Shown: positions 15,478-26,018, counted from the first letter of the stretch. The stretch is 36,852 nt of DNA from Chitinophagaceae bacterium (GCA_023957125.1 JAMLHL010000035.1:1-36852), one strand, 5' to 3'. Program-made: numbers and translations. Notes: generated by a model not told the origin, from the sequence alone.

Positions 15478-17016
15478 TTATGGTACAACCGCGTCGGGAA
15501 ATGGAACGGCTTTTCCCGAAACTCTTGATACGGGCATCTGAGCGCCTCTTTCCTGTAATGTGTTGCCTAATATCAATGCCATCTCTTTTACCTTCTCCGG
15601 ATATTGGGCTGCCAGATTATCTTGTTCCCCGATGTCGTCTGACAGATCATATAATTCGAACCGCCGGTTCCGCATGTTGTACAACAACTTCCATTTTCCA
15701 AAACGCAGGGCGCTGAAATAATTAATACCCAATTGTTCTTCCCGCTGAAGGGGGATCCATTTGTTGGGATAGTGGAAAACGAGAGGACGGTCTCTGCCGG
15801 TCTGACGAGGTTTTTTTAAAAAAGGTACAAAACTTTCTCCATCGGTTTCCTGTATAAGTTGTGGGGGCCGGATGCCGGCAATTTCGAGAATAGAAGGGAA
15901 AAAGTCTTCTATGATTACCGGCTTGCTGCAAATAGAGTTGGATTTTACCACCCCGGGCCATTTTACGATCATGGGTTCTCTGATCCCTCCTTCGTAAACG
16001 GATCCCTTTCCGGATCTCAGCGGATAGTTGTGGGTGTTCACCGGTCCGCCACGTTGGTGATGATCCAGTCCGCCATTATCACTTATAAAGAGGATCACGG
16101 TATTATTTTCAATTCCCTTTTTTTTCAGAAAATCCATAAGGTCCCCAAGACTCTTATCCATGCCTTCTATCAGGCTGGCATACCGGGCCTCAATACTGTC
16201 CATACCGGCGTCGTAATATTTCTGAACAAACCGTTCATCTGCCGTAATAGGCGTATGCAACGCATAATGGGCCATGTTCAGGTAAAAAGGGATACCCCTG
16301 GCGATGGGGTTTTCCAGGGCTTTAACGGCTTCGCGTGTAAGCGCTTCAGATAAAAAAGTACCGGTGTAATAATATTCTTCCAGGTCAGGAACAGCCTGTG
16401 GTTGGGATTTTCCGGGTATATTGCCATATCGTTCCTCAGACAGGTAGCTCTGAGGATGCCCTCCGGCATGTCCTGCAACATTAACCATGAAACCCAAATT
16501 ATACGGATTGGCGCCCGGCGTGCCCATAGAGCCCCAATGCGCTTTTCCCACCTGGATAGTATAGTAGCCGGCTTCTTTCAATAGTTGCGGAAAAGGGGTA
16601 GCATATACGGTTCGTTCTGTAGCCGCATCATTACTCAATCCGTTCATGTTCCAATGCAGGGGTAAAAACTGATTGTCTGCCGCATCCGTATCGGTGTTTT
16701 TGTTTGGAGAAGTCCAGTTGGTAACATGCGTTCTTGCGGCATTCATCCCTGTGAGAAAACTCACCCGTGAGGGTGTGCAAACCGGTTGTGCGTAGGCATC
16801 GGTAAATTTCATACCCTCCCTGGCCAGGCTTTCCATATGGGGCGTATGATAGCTTTTGTTCAAAGGCATGGTGCTGTCGTAAAAAGGAACAGACGTATCC
16901 ATCCAGCCCATGTCATCCACCATGAAAACGATAATGTTGGGCCGGTTTTGCGCAAAATCTTTTAACGCCGGCAATACACCGAGCAAAAGAAGTAAAGTAT
17001 ATTGAAATGCAGACAC
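15478..17016 (-). CDS. Sulfatase, S1 family
   Basis: The protein has 512 residues with a GTG start and a signal peptide (FQYTLLLLLGVLPALKDFAQ). Alkaline-phosphatase-fold motifs are clear: PNIIVFMVDDMGW with metal-binding Asp34-Asp35, the formylglycine site Cys80 in CTPSRVSFLTG, the basic GKAHWG, and NTVILFISDNGGLDHHQRGG with a second Asp-Asn metal pair. The Cys-type site needs a maturase encoded elsewhere. It removes sulfate esters, probably from a sugar, in the periplasm or outside. It is the last gene of the five-gene minus-strand operon, 58 bases after the cytochrome fusion. This suggests that the substrate of the operon is sulfated. The exact S1 subfamily cannot be told by eye. Confidence 0.9.
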   Translation of the reverse strand: MSAFQYTLLLLLGVLPALKDFAQNRPNIIVFMVDDMGWMDTSVPFYDSTMPLNKSYHTPHMESLAREGMKFTDAYAQPVCTPSRVSFLTGMNAARTHVTNWTSPNKNTDTDAADNQFLPLHWNMNGLSNDAATERTVYATPFPQLLKEAGYYTIQVGKAHWGSMGTPGANPYNLGFMVNVAGHAGGHPQSYLSEERYGNIPGKSQPQAVPDLEEYYYTGTFLSEALTREAVKALENPIARGIPFYLNMAHYALHTPITADERFVQKYYDAGMDSIEARYASLIEGMDKSLGDLMDFLKKKGIENNTVILFISDNGGLDHHQRGGPVNTHNYPLRSGKGSVYEGGIREPMIVKWPGVVKSNSICSKPVIIEDFFPSILEIAGIRPPQLIQETDGESFVPFLKKPRQTGRDRPLVFHYPNKWIPLQREEQLGINYFSALRFGKWKLLYNMRNRRFELYDLSDDIGEQDNLAAQYPEKVKEMALILGNTLQERGAQMPVSRVSGKAVPFPDAVVP

Positions 17017-17074
17017 AGGTGAAAGAGTTAAAGGTGTGGTTACCTATTTTTTTTCTTATGGATTAAGAATTTAT

Positions 17075-19699
17075 TCATTTGAATACTTCGTGGTTGCGAT
17101 TCCCTCCCGATTTAAGATAAGCGATCAGGCTCCTCAGCTCATCGGCGTTAAGGCGGTTGATCAGAGCCGGCGGCATCAGGGAAGCAGCTACCGGCTCAAT
17201 TGAAACCACTTCAGATAAGGGTATAATTTCCGCCGCTCTTTTGATATCCCGGCTATATACTTTGATGAAGCCTTCATCTTTGATCACCAGTCCCTCTAAC
17301 TGGCGGCCGCTGGTAAGCGTGATATTAGAACTGCTGTACAGATCTGAAATGGTTTTGCCGGGAAAAAGAATGTCTTCAAGAATTTTGTGAGTGGAATACC
17401 TGCTTCCTACTGCATCCAGGTCGGGACCAATATTTCCCCCCATCCCGTCAAAACGATGACAGGAAGCACAACCAAGCGCAAAAAATGCGTTCCGTCCGGT
17501 TTCAAAATCTTTTAATCCCACCGGGTCATCTGCTTCCCGCAAAGCGGTTTCTATGGTCCAGGATCTTCCTGGTCCTTTTACCGGTTTTATTTCAAAAGGA
17601 GGGGCTTTGGCAATGGGTTTATCAATAATACCATGCAGCTCTTCACGTTCATGGTCGGAGGTGCCCGACAGCGCCTCCTCTCTCATGCGTTCTAAAAATC
17701 CCCAGTAGCTTTCGCCACCCATCGCATCAGCCGCCTCATTGATCATGTTGAAATATTGCTTTCGCTGGCCGGTTGTCCACCCCTGTTTCATATCCCGCAA
17801 CATAAACAGGTACTCCAGCTTGTTTACCGGAGGCGGGTGGCTGAGCATTCGTTGGATGGTACCGCCATAATGATTATTGCGCTTAATGGTATTACTCCAA
17901 TCGGGTGGGGAAGGAGCGGGACTGTTTTCTATTAAATCGAAGGTTTTAGCTATCACATCGGAGTCCTTCAGGTAAACCAGCAGCCGAACCAATTCAACGT
18001 TTACGCTTTCATGCTCATCGGGCAGAAACTTCATTAAACGGTTAGCTATTTCCTGCTCCGCTTTCCGCCCGGGGTTTCCCAGCCGCATAAAGCTGAGTGC
18101 TAAAGCCCGCAGGTATCCTAATTTTTTCATTTCGTCGAGCATGGCAAAATCCAGTTTTTCAAGGATACCCAGGGCATCGCTCAAATGAGTGGGATATCCT
18201 GCCCGGGCCAGTGCCACAGTACCGGTGATCATCGCCTGGGGCCGGGTTTCGGTTTTCAGGCGGCCAATCCAGCCGGATACAGGCTGAAATTCTATGGCTA
18301 CGCGCGCCGCATTCCTGATCAACCGGTCATCATCTGCAAGATAGGGCCAGGCCGTTGTAACCGCCAGCGGATCGCGACGCCCGTGAAAAGCTTCCAGCCG
18401 GTGCCTCGTTTTGCGGGCGGCGAGTCCCTCATCATCGTCCCTGAAGGGCAAAGGCGCGGTGGATTCATCTCCGGTATAGGTTACACGGTATAGCCTCGTG
18501 TCATTGGCCCATCCGCCGGTGATAAAATACATGGCGCCGTCTTTCCCGATCAGTGCGTCCACCACGGGCAAAGGAAAACCCGACAGAAACTCTTCCGCGG
18601 TAGCGGTATAACCAGCGCCTTTGGGTTTGAGATGAAAGGAATAGATGGTGCCATAAGTCCAGTCCAACCCGTACAATGCCTTTTGATATTTTGCCGGGAA
18701 TTTTGCCCCGGTGCCAAAGAGTACGCCGGTGGGCGATGCCGGTCCCACATCCAACACCGAAGGTGAACTGTCTTCGTAAAAATCCTTCCATTTGCCGCTG
18801 CCACTGCGCCAACCGTAATCGCTGCCGCTCACTACCTGCAATATCCGGGTAGGACGGTACCAGGGCATGCCCATATCCCATTCCATGTCCGAGTCAAAAG
18901 TAAAGATCTCCCCGTTGGGATGGATCGCGATATCGTACGTATTCCGGTAACCGATACTGAGAATATCCCAGTTCTTTGCATCCTTGTCTATCCGGGCAAC
19001 GTAACCCCCCGGCGCCAGGATACCCCTGGCATGACCCTGCGCGTCCCACTGGCGCGACAACAAAATATCTTCTTTCCAGTTGAAAACACGATGGGTATAT
19101 TTTTCGGGAAGAGGGGTGTGGTTGCCATTTACCACATACAGTCCTTTGCCATCAGCGGTGGGCACTAACGCATGGTTACCATGATCACTGGGACTTTGAG
19201 GTCCACCCAAAAATCTTAACTCATCAAATACGCCTTCTTTGTTCCTGCCTGCAATCCGGAACAAACCTTTTCCATTTACGTTCGCATATATATTGCCGTT
19301 ATACCACGCCAGTCCCTGGGCGCCCGAAGCCGGCAGGATGAATTTTGTAACCTGCACAGACGGTTTTTTCCCCATACTGTCGGTTATCTTTATCTTGTAC
19401 ATGCCCCGGTCGTACTCATCGGAAGCGAACATTTGGCCTTCCTCGTCCATCGTTAGGCTAACCCAGGTTCCCTGGGTGTTACGGGGCGCTTCATAAAGTA
19501 ATTCCACCTTAAAGCCGGGTAGTATCCGGATGGTATCCGTTGGCTGTTTTTTCTGCAAGTTTAAACCCGCTTCCTCCGCAGGCAGATCCTGTTCGTTATG
19601 ATCCGCTGTCCCGGTGCAGCCGGATAACAATACCGGCAGGTACAACAGCATCAGCACAGGAAGTTGTGCGGCGTTTCGGATGATATTAAAAATTCTCAT
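17075..19699 (-). CDS. PVC-type heme-binding protein: beta-propeller dehydrogenase-like domain fused to cytochrome c
   Basis: The protein has 874 residues. It is a lipoprotein by its signal with lipobox LLSGC. Residues about 55-400 form a beta-propeller like those of the PQQ sugar dehydrogenase/sorbosone dehydrogenase superfamily (IRILPGFKVELLYEAP, NTYDIAIHPNGEIFTFDSDM, SGSDYGWRSGSGKW). A helical repeat segment follows (about 430-690). The C-terminal heme domain has CASCH at 744-748 and a likely distal Met in SLMPPAL. It carries one covalent c-type heme and probably moves electrons from an oxidised substrate. It sits between the DUF1080 protein and the sulfatase. The substrate is unknown; a sugar or glycoside is suggested by the neighbours. 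Confidence 0.82.
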   Translation of the reverse strand: MRIFNIIRNAAQLPVLMLLYLPVLLSGCTGTADHNEQDLPAEEAGLNLQKKQPTDTIRILPGFKVELLYEAPRNTQGTWVSLTMDEEGQMFASDEYDRGMYKIKITDSMGKKPSVQVTKFILPASGAQGLAWYNGNIYANVNGKGLFRIAGRNKEGVFDELRFLGGPQSPSDHGNHALVPTADGKGLYVVNGNHTPLPEKYTHRVFNWKEDILLSRQWDAQGHARGILAPGGYVARIDKDAKNWDILSIGYRNTYDIAIHPNGEIFTFDSDMEWDMGMPWYRPTRILQVVSGSDYGWRSGSGKWKDFYEDSSPSVLDVGPASPTGVLFGTGAKFPAKYQKALYGLDWTYGTIYSFHLKPKGAGYTATAEEFLSGFPLPVVDALIGKDGAMYFITGGWANDTRLYRVTYTGDESTAPLPFRDDDEGLAARKTRHRLEAFHGRRDPLAVTTAWPYLADDDRLIRNAARVAIEFQPVSGWIGRLKTETRPQAMITGTVALARAGYPTHLSDALGILEKLDFAMLDEMKKLGYLRALALSFMRLGNPGRKAEQEIANRLMKFLPDEHESVNVELVRLLVYLKDSDVIAKTFDLIENSPAPSPPDWSNTIKRNNHYGGTIQRMLSHPPPVNKLEYLFMLRDMKQGWTTGQRKQYFNMINEAADAMGGESYWGFLERMREEALSGTSDHEREELHGIIDKPIAKAPPFEIKPVKGPGRSWTIETALREADDPVGLKDFETGRNAFFALGCASCHRFDGMGGNIGPDLDAVGSRYSTHKILEDILFPGKTISDLYSSSNITLTSGRQLEGLVIKDEGFIKVYSRDIKRAAEIIPLSEVVSIEPVAASLMPPALINRLNADELRSLIAYLKSGGNRNHEVFK

Positions 19700-19790
19700 T
19701 GTCAGGGGTCTTCATTTAAAAACAGATATGCAGGTGAAGGTCAGGGGGGATATGCAGCAGGTTTCTGAAGCAGTATCCCTGTTTTTGCTG

Positions 19791-20513
19791 TTATTGGATA
19801 ACTTCATTCATGTTGGTAAACAACGCGTTCTTAAATTCCACTTTCATCGGTGCTCCCTGGTGCAACTGAAAACCGAACCAACCTTTTCTAATTCGATCCC
19901 GGGCTTTATCTTCCACTACAGCAACAAGATTGCCGTTTAGTTTTTGGACGATCAGGGAGCCCTTAACGATGAGTTCATAGTCATTCCAGTCGCCATTTTT
20001 TACATAGTCACTGATTGATTGGCCGGCGGTAAAAAACGGGAAGGAATAGACGCTGTCTGCTTCCGAAATACGTACCATGTGTCCCTGACTGGCCAATACG
20101 GCGCGGTTGCGTTCTTTAAAATTCTCATAGACGATGCCCGTGTATGTGTTTTGCCCGTCTATATCCGCCTGGTAACCCAGCAGATCATCGTATCCGTCCG
20201 GACCCCGCTCGCTTCTATAATAAATGCCACTGTTGCCTTTGGGAGATATCCGGAACGAAATGTTCAGGATAAAATCCTCTACTTCCCGGTTCCAGACCAG
20301 GAAAGCGCTGTTTTTAATGGGATGATCTTCCGTGGTTTCACCGGTGAGCGTTTCGTTTTCCCAATGCCAGAGATCCGCTGAACCTCTCCACTGGTTCCGG
20401 TATTCTTTCCTGAAAATAAATTCCGGGCTGATACCCGATGGATCATGATGCCGCTGTTTGCAGGAGATCATCAATAAAAGAAAACCGGTAAGTATCAGTA
20501 ATGTAAATTTCAT
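19791..20513 (-). CDS. DUF1080 (3-keto-disaccharide hydrolase-like) lipoprotein
   Basis: The protein has 240 residues. I use ATG 20513, which begins MKFTLLILTGFLLLMISC with a lipobox Cys; the longer frame overlaps the upstream gene. Family signs are a concanavalin-like jelly roll with FILNISFRISPKGNSGIYYR, LLGYQADIDG, TGIVYENF, NDYELIVKGSLIVQKLNGN and IRKGWFGFQLHQGAPMKVEF. Some DUF1080 proteins cleave 3-keto-glycosides, which fits beside dehydrogenase-like genes. It starts one base after the GH116 stop, so the two are probably translationally coupled. Confidence 0.82.
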   Translation of the reverse strand: MKFTLLILTGFLLLMISCKQRHHDPSGISPEFIFRKEYRNQWRGSADLWHWENETLTGETTEDHPIKNSAFLVWNREVEDFILNISFRISPKGNSGIYYRSERGPDGYDDLLGYQADIDGQNTYTGIVYENFKERNRAVLASQGHMVRISEADSVYSFPFFTAGQSISDYVKNGDWNDYELIVKGSLIVQKLNGNLVAVVEDKARDRIRKGWFGFQLHQGAPMKVEFKNALFTNMNEVIQ

Positions 20514-20514
20514 T

Positions 20515-23211
20515 TTAATACCTTTTTTCTGCATCGTATGAATTATTACGGCTCGTCGGGGGCGAAACAAGAGAACGGTTTTTTCCCGAGACAATAATTT
20601 TTTTTGGTGCGATCTTTCCATAAGAGGTCTCCAGGAACGGGGCACCATTTATTAAGCCCACGATCCCGAACCCGGTGGCTGTGCAAAGAAACCCGGTAAA
20701 GTCGCCAATTTTAGAATCTATATACAAAGTATCCTCCACGGCGTCGAACCGCACCCCGGTTAACGCCTGTAACAATCCATAACTCGACATGGCCCTGGCA
20801 TACCAGTGACCGCATTCATATTCGTTGAACGGGTTGCGGATCTTACCATCATACCGGTCTCTGCATATCCTCACTATTTCCAGCCCTTCCTCCACCTGCC
20901 CGGACATGATCAGATGAGAAGCCACCTGGTATTCAATACCCGTCCATACTTCATCGCTATATACAAAAGGCAGCGAGAGCTTCCCGCCCTTCGGCCAGGT
21001 ACACAGCAGCAATCCTCCTTCTTCCCCCAAAGCGTAGGCCGGGCGTTGCGGATTGGCATGCTCACTGAGGTCGGTTTTTAAATTATACCGGTGTATGGCA
21101 CGTAAATGACGCTTCGTTTTCTCAGCATCAACGGGGGCATCAAGTCCGCATACAAGCGCGATCCAGGCACCCAAGACACCATCCGAAAGGCAGCCCGTAC
21201 CATATTGATATTTGGGACCTTCCTTTTGCAGCAGTTGCAGCGCTTCCGGAGAATAACTGCCACTGATAGATAAAGAATGCTGCGATTCTCTCACCGGATC
21301 AGCGGCGTTCAGGTTTTTATAACTGATCTGTTGAATGAAATATTCCCCATTGAAGAGTTCGGTTTCCATATATTTTTTCCCCTTGGTATAAAGGGTTTCA
21401 TATGGAGCTACGTCTTTTTTGAGAAACTTTCCCATCTTAATAATGGCAGTGAGCGCACCCAGATAAAAACTGGTACACATCCCATCGGGTCCCCAGAACT
21501 CAATATCGTAGGTATTGTGATGTGGCTCTTCCAAAATCCCTTTGTGACGGGGATCCCAGGTAGCGATGCAATAATCCAGGCTTTTCTTTACTAACGGGAA
21601 CATTTTCTTCAGCCAGTCATTGTCGCCGTATATACGCCATTCGCGGTAGACTTTCATAATGCCCCCTAACTGTCCGTCTGCTGCCGCGTAAAAGTCGTGC
21701 TTCACCGGCCGGATGGGAAGATTAGAACGAAACATCTGGTGCCCTTCCTTATTCTGACTTTCACAAAACTCGGTGTGCCGTAAACTACGCTCCAGGGCGG
21801 GAAACAGATGGGGGATGGACTGGGCATAATTCCAAACGTGGGTGCAGGAGCCGTGACAGCAGCCGCTGTTGTCGCCACAACCTTCAAAAGTCCACAACCG
21901 CCCATCGTATTGTCTTAATACGGTAGGCGACTTTATAATGGTGAGATTGGCAGCAATGGCTTCTGTTACCTCCGGAGGCAGGGTGCCGGCGTAAAAAGCA
22001 TCGGTAAAGAGCCGGGAATGGTTGTATAAATCCTGATAGTCCTGTTTCCAGTAAGCCGCCACTTCCTCCACGTCTTTGAACCGGCTGCTGTACCAGGGTT
22101 TATAATTGGGTGAAGGGTTCTCACTTTTTCCACTATTCATGCCAAGATCCGCTGTCGTAAAACAACAACCTGATGCAGGGTCGCAAGCTTCTCCGGTTTC
22201 ATCGCCATCCTTCCCGATGTGCATGTCTGATTCCGGCACATACCAGGTCATCATCACCCGGATGGATTTTTCCCCGCCGGGTTTTAATGAAACAGGTACA
22301 AATAAAGACGCGCCAGGGGCATCCGACTCAACGGGATCCACCTGCCTGATATTACCATCTTTTATATTGTTCCAGGCCATGGTCAGCGGATCCCACCAGC
22401 CGCCGCGAAACCAGCAGTGATCTACCACCGTATCATCGTTGTCTGTGAAGATGGCGAAATCTCCCCGGAGAAAAGGCTTTTCGTCAGGGCCATCCTGCGA
22501 TAGTATATAGCCGTTGTCTATTTTTTTAATAGTGCCTTTCTGGTGCGATTGCTGCATGAAATTCCTCGAATTGAAGGAAAATACCATATCCAGGCTGGTA
22601 CTGCCGGTATTTTTGATGGCGTATTCTATTGCCCCTGCGGGTAAACTTGAACGGTCTTCATCCGTAGGGATGAAAGGACTCCAGGCGGTAATCTGAACTT
22701 TCAGCGGTAAGTCATTATCTTCGAGGCGGATGGTGCTGAATGGAAACCGGGTAACAAACTCTGCCCGGTGAAAACGCGGTAATCCATAGATAGATCCCGC
22801 TGATCCGTTGCCCGATCCCGGCCGTCCGAATTTTTTCCAGTCGGGTACGGGTCCTTCCAGCACCCGGGCTCCTTTGTTGACACCTTTAACGCAAATAGCG
22901 GCAAACATTCCCGGCTCGTTAAATATCTCCGGTTTGTTGCGAACCGACATGTGGGAGAAAGCTCCGGTGCCTTCTATACAAAACATGCCTGCACCGATAC
23001 CGCCGATTGGGAAACCGATTTTGTTAAGGTTTTCACCCGTATAGGATGAATTATATTTATGCGAAGAAGCAGGCTTTTCACCATTACCGGCATAAAATGA
23101 AACCTGGTTCTGTTCCGGTTTTTGGGCGAGCAGCGTTCCCGGCATTACGGAAACGCCGAAACTGCTCACCGTTACCTTTTTTAAAAAGGATCGGCGATTG
23201 TCTTTTTTCAT
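20515..23211 (-). CDS. GH116 family glycoside hydrolase (GBA2-like), Tat-exported
   Basis: The protein has 898 residues. The N-terminus has a twin-arginine signal (NRRSFLKKVTVSSFGVSV, cleaved near LLAQ). The N-terminal beta domain opens with GFPIGGIGAGMFCIEGTGAF, typical of GH116/GBA2_N. The catalytic (alpha/alpha)6 domain contains LWTFEGCGDNSGCCHGSCTH with the likely nucleophile Glu443, and HHNTYDIEFWGPDGM with the likely acid/base Asp569. Their spacing, 126 residues, is close to that of the archaeal SSO1353 enzyme. Known members hydrolyse beta-glucosides, beta-xylosides or glucosylceramides. Tat export suggests folding in the cytoplasm. It is the second gene of the operon, 49 bases after the upstream cytochrome fusion. 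Confidence 0.85.
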   Translation of the reverse strand: MKKDNRRSFLKKVTVSSFGVSVMPGTLLAQKPEQNQVSFYAGNGEKPASSHKYNSSYTGENLNKIGFPIGGIGAGMFCIEGTGAFSHMSVRNKPEIFNEPGMFAAICVKGVNKGARVLEGPVPDWKKFGRPGSGNGSAGSIYGLPRFHRAEFVTRFPFSTIRLEDNDLPLKVQITAWSPFIPTDEDRSSLPAGAIEYAIKNTGSTSLDMVFSFNSRNFMQQSHQKGTIKKIDNGYILSQDGPDEKPFLRGDFAIFTDNDDTVVDHCWFRGGWWDPLTMAWNNIKDGNIRQVDPVESDAPGASLFVPVSLKPGGEKSIRVMMTWYVPESDMHIGKDGDETGEACDPASGCCFTTADLGMNSGKSENPSPNYKPWYSSRFKDVEEVAAYWKQDYQDLYNHSRLFTDAFYAGTLPPEVTEAIAANLTIIKSPTVLRQYDGRLWTFEGCGDNSGCCHGSCTHVWNYAQSIPHLFPALERSLRHTEFCESQNKEGHQMFRSNLPIRPVKHDFYAAADGQLGGIMKVYREWRIYGDNDWLKKMFPLVKKSLDYCIATWDPRHKGILEEPHHNTYDIEFWGPDGMCTSFYLGALTAIIKMGKFLKKDVAPYETLYTKGKKYMETELFNGEYFIQQISYKNLNAADPVRESQHSLSISGSYSPEALQLLQKEGPKYQYGTGCLSDGVLGAWIALVCGLDAPVDAEKTKRHLRAIHRYNLKTDLSEHANPQRPAYALGEEGGLLLCTWPKGGKLSLPFVYSDEVWTGIEYQVASHLIMSGQVEEGLEIVRICRDRYDGKIRNPFNEYECGHWYARAMSSYGLLQALTGVRFDAVEDTLYIDSKIGDFTGFLCTATGFGIVGLINGAPFLETSYGKIAPKKIIVSGKNRSLVSPPTSRNNSYDAEKRY

Positions 23212-23260
23212 GTGGCAGACAATTTATTTTTCGTCAAACTTAAATTAATTTATTCATCGG

Positions 23261-25912
23261 TTATCCTTTCTGTTGCGACAGGTAAGTGATCAGCGATGCA
23301 AACTCTTCATAGGAGAGTGAATTTGCCAATCCTGAAGGCATCATGGAAGTTTCCAGTTCTTTCCGCTCACGGATGTCTTTGGTATTAAAGGTGTGTACGC
23401 CTCCGGTAATGTCCCGAAGCTCGATCTTATCCGCCGATTCGCTGGTAACGAAGCCCAATATAGTTTTCCGGTCGCGGGTAGTAATCTGCACGGTGGAGAA
23501 GCCCTGGGAGATGGAAGCATTGGGTTTCAGGATAGATTCCGCGATTTGCTGGCGGGTCATGATGCCGCCGATCTGCCCCATAAAAGGTCCTTTCATGGGT
23601 TCGTTTTTATGGATGCTGTGGCAGGCGATGCACCCTTGTTGTGCAAAGAGTTTTTTACCCAATGCCGGGTCTCCTTTAATTTTGGCTATTGCCAGCATGA
23701 TATCTTCAATAGAAGATTGCCCGATCTGGCCTTTTTGACTCCTGATCTTGTCCAGGTCAATCCTGGCATCCTGGGCAGCAACCGTTTCTTCCTCACTACC
23801 GCCAAACTGCTTCATTCCTAACCTGAATTTTCCGTTGAGTTGGGCATAAAAATCCTTTCCGGCTATATCCGATTTATTCCATTCATCGGTGAGGAAATGG
23901 CTGATCTTTTGAGAAGCCTCCCAGGTTATGGCTTTATAGTACGGGCCATGCGTATCCGGACGGGTGCTCCACCAGGTAGTGCCGTCGTAAGGCGCTTCTT
24001 TTTGATACAGCCTGGCCAGGGTGATCAATATGTTATTTTTTAGTGCCGGATCCTGTGTTTTTTGATAGGCGGTCATGAGTCCGTCAACTGCCTTTGGATC
24101 GTGCATATAGCGCAAGGCCCAGAGAGCAAGTGTAGCATTTTTGCTTTCTATCGCTTTTACGCAGGCATCCACGGCATTCAACTGCACCAGGGCACGAACG
24201 GCAAGGTGGGCCGGGATAATGGCGGTGTTGGGAGTGGCGTGGGAGCCCTCTTCTCCCGGGGGTGGGGCAACGAAAGAAGAGGGAACCGGTATTTGTAATA
24301 ACGCCTCCGCGGCTTCCGGTCGCCCCAGGCGGCCCAGCCCGATGATGGAGGCGATCCGGATGCGCGGCGATGGGTCTTTTAGTCCTTCAAGAAAAATTTC
24401 AATAGGTACACTCTCAATATATGGTTCTCTGTCTGTTAGCGCCCGTAAGGCGTATTCTTTCATAGAGTCGTCAGCAACCAGTTCCGCCAGTTTTTTGATG
24501 CCCTTTTTCCCTGCTGCCTGGGCATAAGTGTACATCCCGGCCACGCGAACCTCCAACGGCAGGCTTTTATCCGCCGCAAGGTCCCATCCGATCTTTATGG
24601 CTTGTTTAGACGACCGGGCCAGTAGCTCCTGCTGGGCGCCCAGCCGGGCCGCGCCACTTTGAGATTTTAATAAGGATCTGAGTTCGTTTAAGGAGATCTT
24701 TTTAAGATCAGGGAAGGGTTTGTATTGCCAGTTTTGGGGCACTACCCGCACCACGAATCCCTTCCCGGCGCTGCCGGAATAGCCGGCGCCGTCCCACGCC
24801 GAAAGGTACAACCGGCCCGAGCCGTCAACATCTACGTCGGTGATCTGCGGCAGCCGGATAAAATCCTCCTGTTCCTGTGTATAACTGCCGCCCGAGGGGG
24901 TTATCCGGTGGATATACAACTGGTTCCTGCCCCAGTCGGCCATCATCGGCACATGATTGTATTTTTCCGGCCAATTGGGATCATCCATAAACAGCGCGCC
25001 GGTGCCGGAGCCGCCTCCAAGATCCACCATTGCCGGGATGATCTCCTCCGTAAAATGTTTGAACAAAACGGGATAGCCGTATTCGCCCGATTGCAGCTGG
25101 TGGCTGAAACGGATGTTCCATCCACCTCCATCGTTCGTATTGTCCCTTGTAAAAATATTCATGAAAGGATCAATAGCCACATCATAAATATTACGGGTGC
25201 CGTGGGTATAAATTTCCATTTCAGTACCGTCGGGACGTACCCTTACTATACCTCCGCCTAACATCGTCAGTTTTTTGCCGCTGCGGTCAATAGCTTCATG
25301 AAAACCGAAATCCCCGGTGGCGATATAGATCCAGCCGTCTATGCCCATCCGGATCCCATTGGTGGCATGATCGGTACCCCTGCTTTTTAAAAAGGTTGGA
25401 TTACTGATATGTTCTATCAGTGGCTTTGCCGGGCCATCGGCAATGCCGTCATGATCTGTATCTTCAAAAACCACCAGATCCATCCCGGTAGCTGTACTAT
25501 CTGCGCCAAACCGGGTGTGCAAAACAAAAAGCTGATCCCCAACGGGAATGATCCCTCGTGGATTATCCACTACTGCATATTCGGTATAGCTGTCTAAAAT
25601 ACCATCGTTGTTGCAATCCACCAACCGTACGATCCTTCCTTTTCCGGGTTCCTTGCCCAGCGAACCGATCATATCCACTCCTACATATACCTCTCCCGTA
25701 GGCGCCGCGGCCAGGCAGGCAGGGCTCGGCGTAAGATTGGGACCGGTAAACCCGGTAATAGATAGATCACCGGGCCAGTTCAATGTGGCTCCCAATGAAT
25801 CAATAAAAGCAAGCGAAGTATCTTTCTCTCCCGGGATACATGGAGGTTCTTTGGAGGGATTACAACTACAGAAGATCACGGCAAGGGATAGACTAATAAA
25901 AACTCTCATCAT
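23261..25912 (-). CDS. PVC-type heme-binding protein with beta-propeller, HEAT repeats and cytochrome c
   Basis: The protein has 883 residues from the first of two adjacent ATG codons (25912); this start leaves a lipoprotein signal ending FCSC. The longer frame to 25969 is less likely. Domains are a propeller of dehydrogenase type (about 35-390; IVRLVDCNNDGILDSYTEYA, TDHATNGIRMGIDGWIYIAT, YDVAIDPFMNIFTRDN, with Asp-rich calcium-like loops), HEAT-like repeats (about 400-640; DPSPRIRIASIIGLGRLGRP), and a heme domain with CIACH near 761 and distal Met in SMMPSGL. It is the first gene of the operon. It resembles the product at 17075-19699 in layout but is clearly a separate paralogue. It probably acts in a periplasmic oxidation step. 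Confidence 0.82.
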   Translation of the reverse strand: MMRVFISLSLAVIFCSCNPSKEPPCIPGEKDTSLAFIDSLGATLNWPGDLSITGFTGPNLTPSPACLAAAPTGEVYVGVDMIGSLGKEPGKGRIVRLVDCNNDGILDSYTEYAVVDNPRGIIPVGDQLFVLHTRFGADSTATGMDLVVFEDTDHDGIADGPAKPLIEHISNPTFLKSRGTDHATNGIRMGIDGWIYIATGDFGFHEAIDRSGKKLTMLGGGIVRVRPDGTEMEIYTHGTRNIYDVAIDPFMNIFTRDNTNDGGGWNIRFSHQLQSGEYGYPVLFKHFTEEIIPAMVDLGGGSGTGALFMDDPNWPEKYNHVPMMADWGRNQLYIHRITPSGGSYTQEQEDFIRLPQITDVDVDGSGRLYLSAWDGAGYSGSAGKGFVVRVVPQNWQYKPFPDLKKISLNELRSLLKSQSGAARLGAQQELLARSSKQAIKIGWDLAADKSLPLEVRVAGMYTYAQAAGKKGIKKLAELVADDSMKEYALRALTDREPYIESVPIEIFLEGLKDPSPRIRIASIIGLGRLGRPEAAEALLQIPVPSSFVAPPPGEEGSHATPNTAIIPAHLAVRALVQLNAVDACVKAIESKNATLALWALRYMHDPKAVDGLMTAYQKTQDPALKNNILITLARLYQKEAPYDGTTWWSTRPDTHGPYYKAITWEASQKISHFLTDEWNKSDIAGKDFYAQLNGKFRLGMKQFGGSEEETVAAQDARIDLDKIRSQKGQIGQSSIEDIMLAIAKIKGDPALGKKLFAQQGCIACHSIHKNEPMKGPFMGQIGGIMTRQQIAESILKPNASISQGFSTVQITTRDRKTILGFVTSESADKIELRDITGGVHTFNTKDIRERKELETSMMPSGLANSLSYEEFASLITYLSQQKG

Positions 25913-26018
25913 CAATAAATAGGTGGATAAGTGGATAAAAAGTAGGCTAATATAAGGAAATAAGCGCATGTTGATAAAATGCCGATTGATATATGTTAAT
26001 TATTTTAACGAAAACCCC

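Noticed and set aside
18185..18881. Open frames opposite or overlapping the large catabolic genes
   Set aside because: They are out-of-frame shadows of the strongly supported cytochrome fusion gene, with no domain or signal features.
20514..20648. Extended start of the DUF1080 gene overlapping GH116
   Set aside because: The extension has no signal peptide and overlaps the upstream gene; ATG 20513 gives a proper lipoprotein signal.
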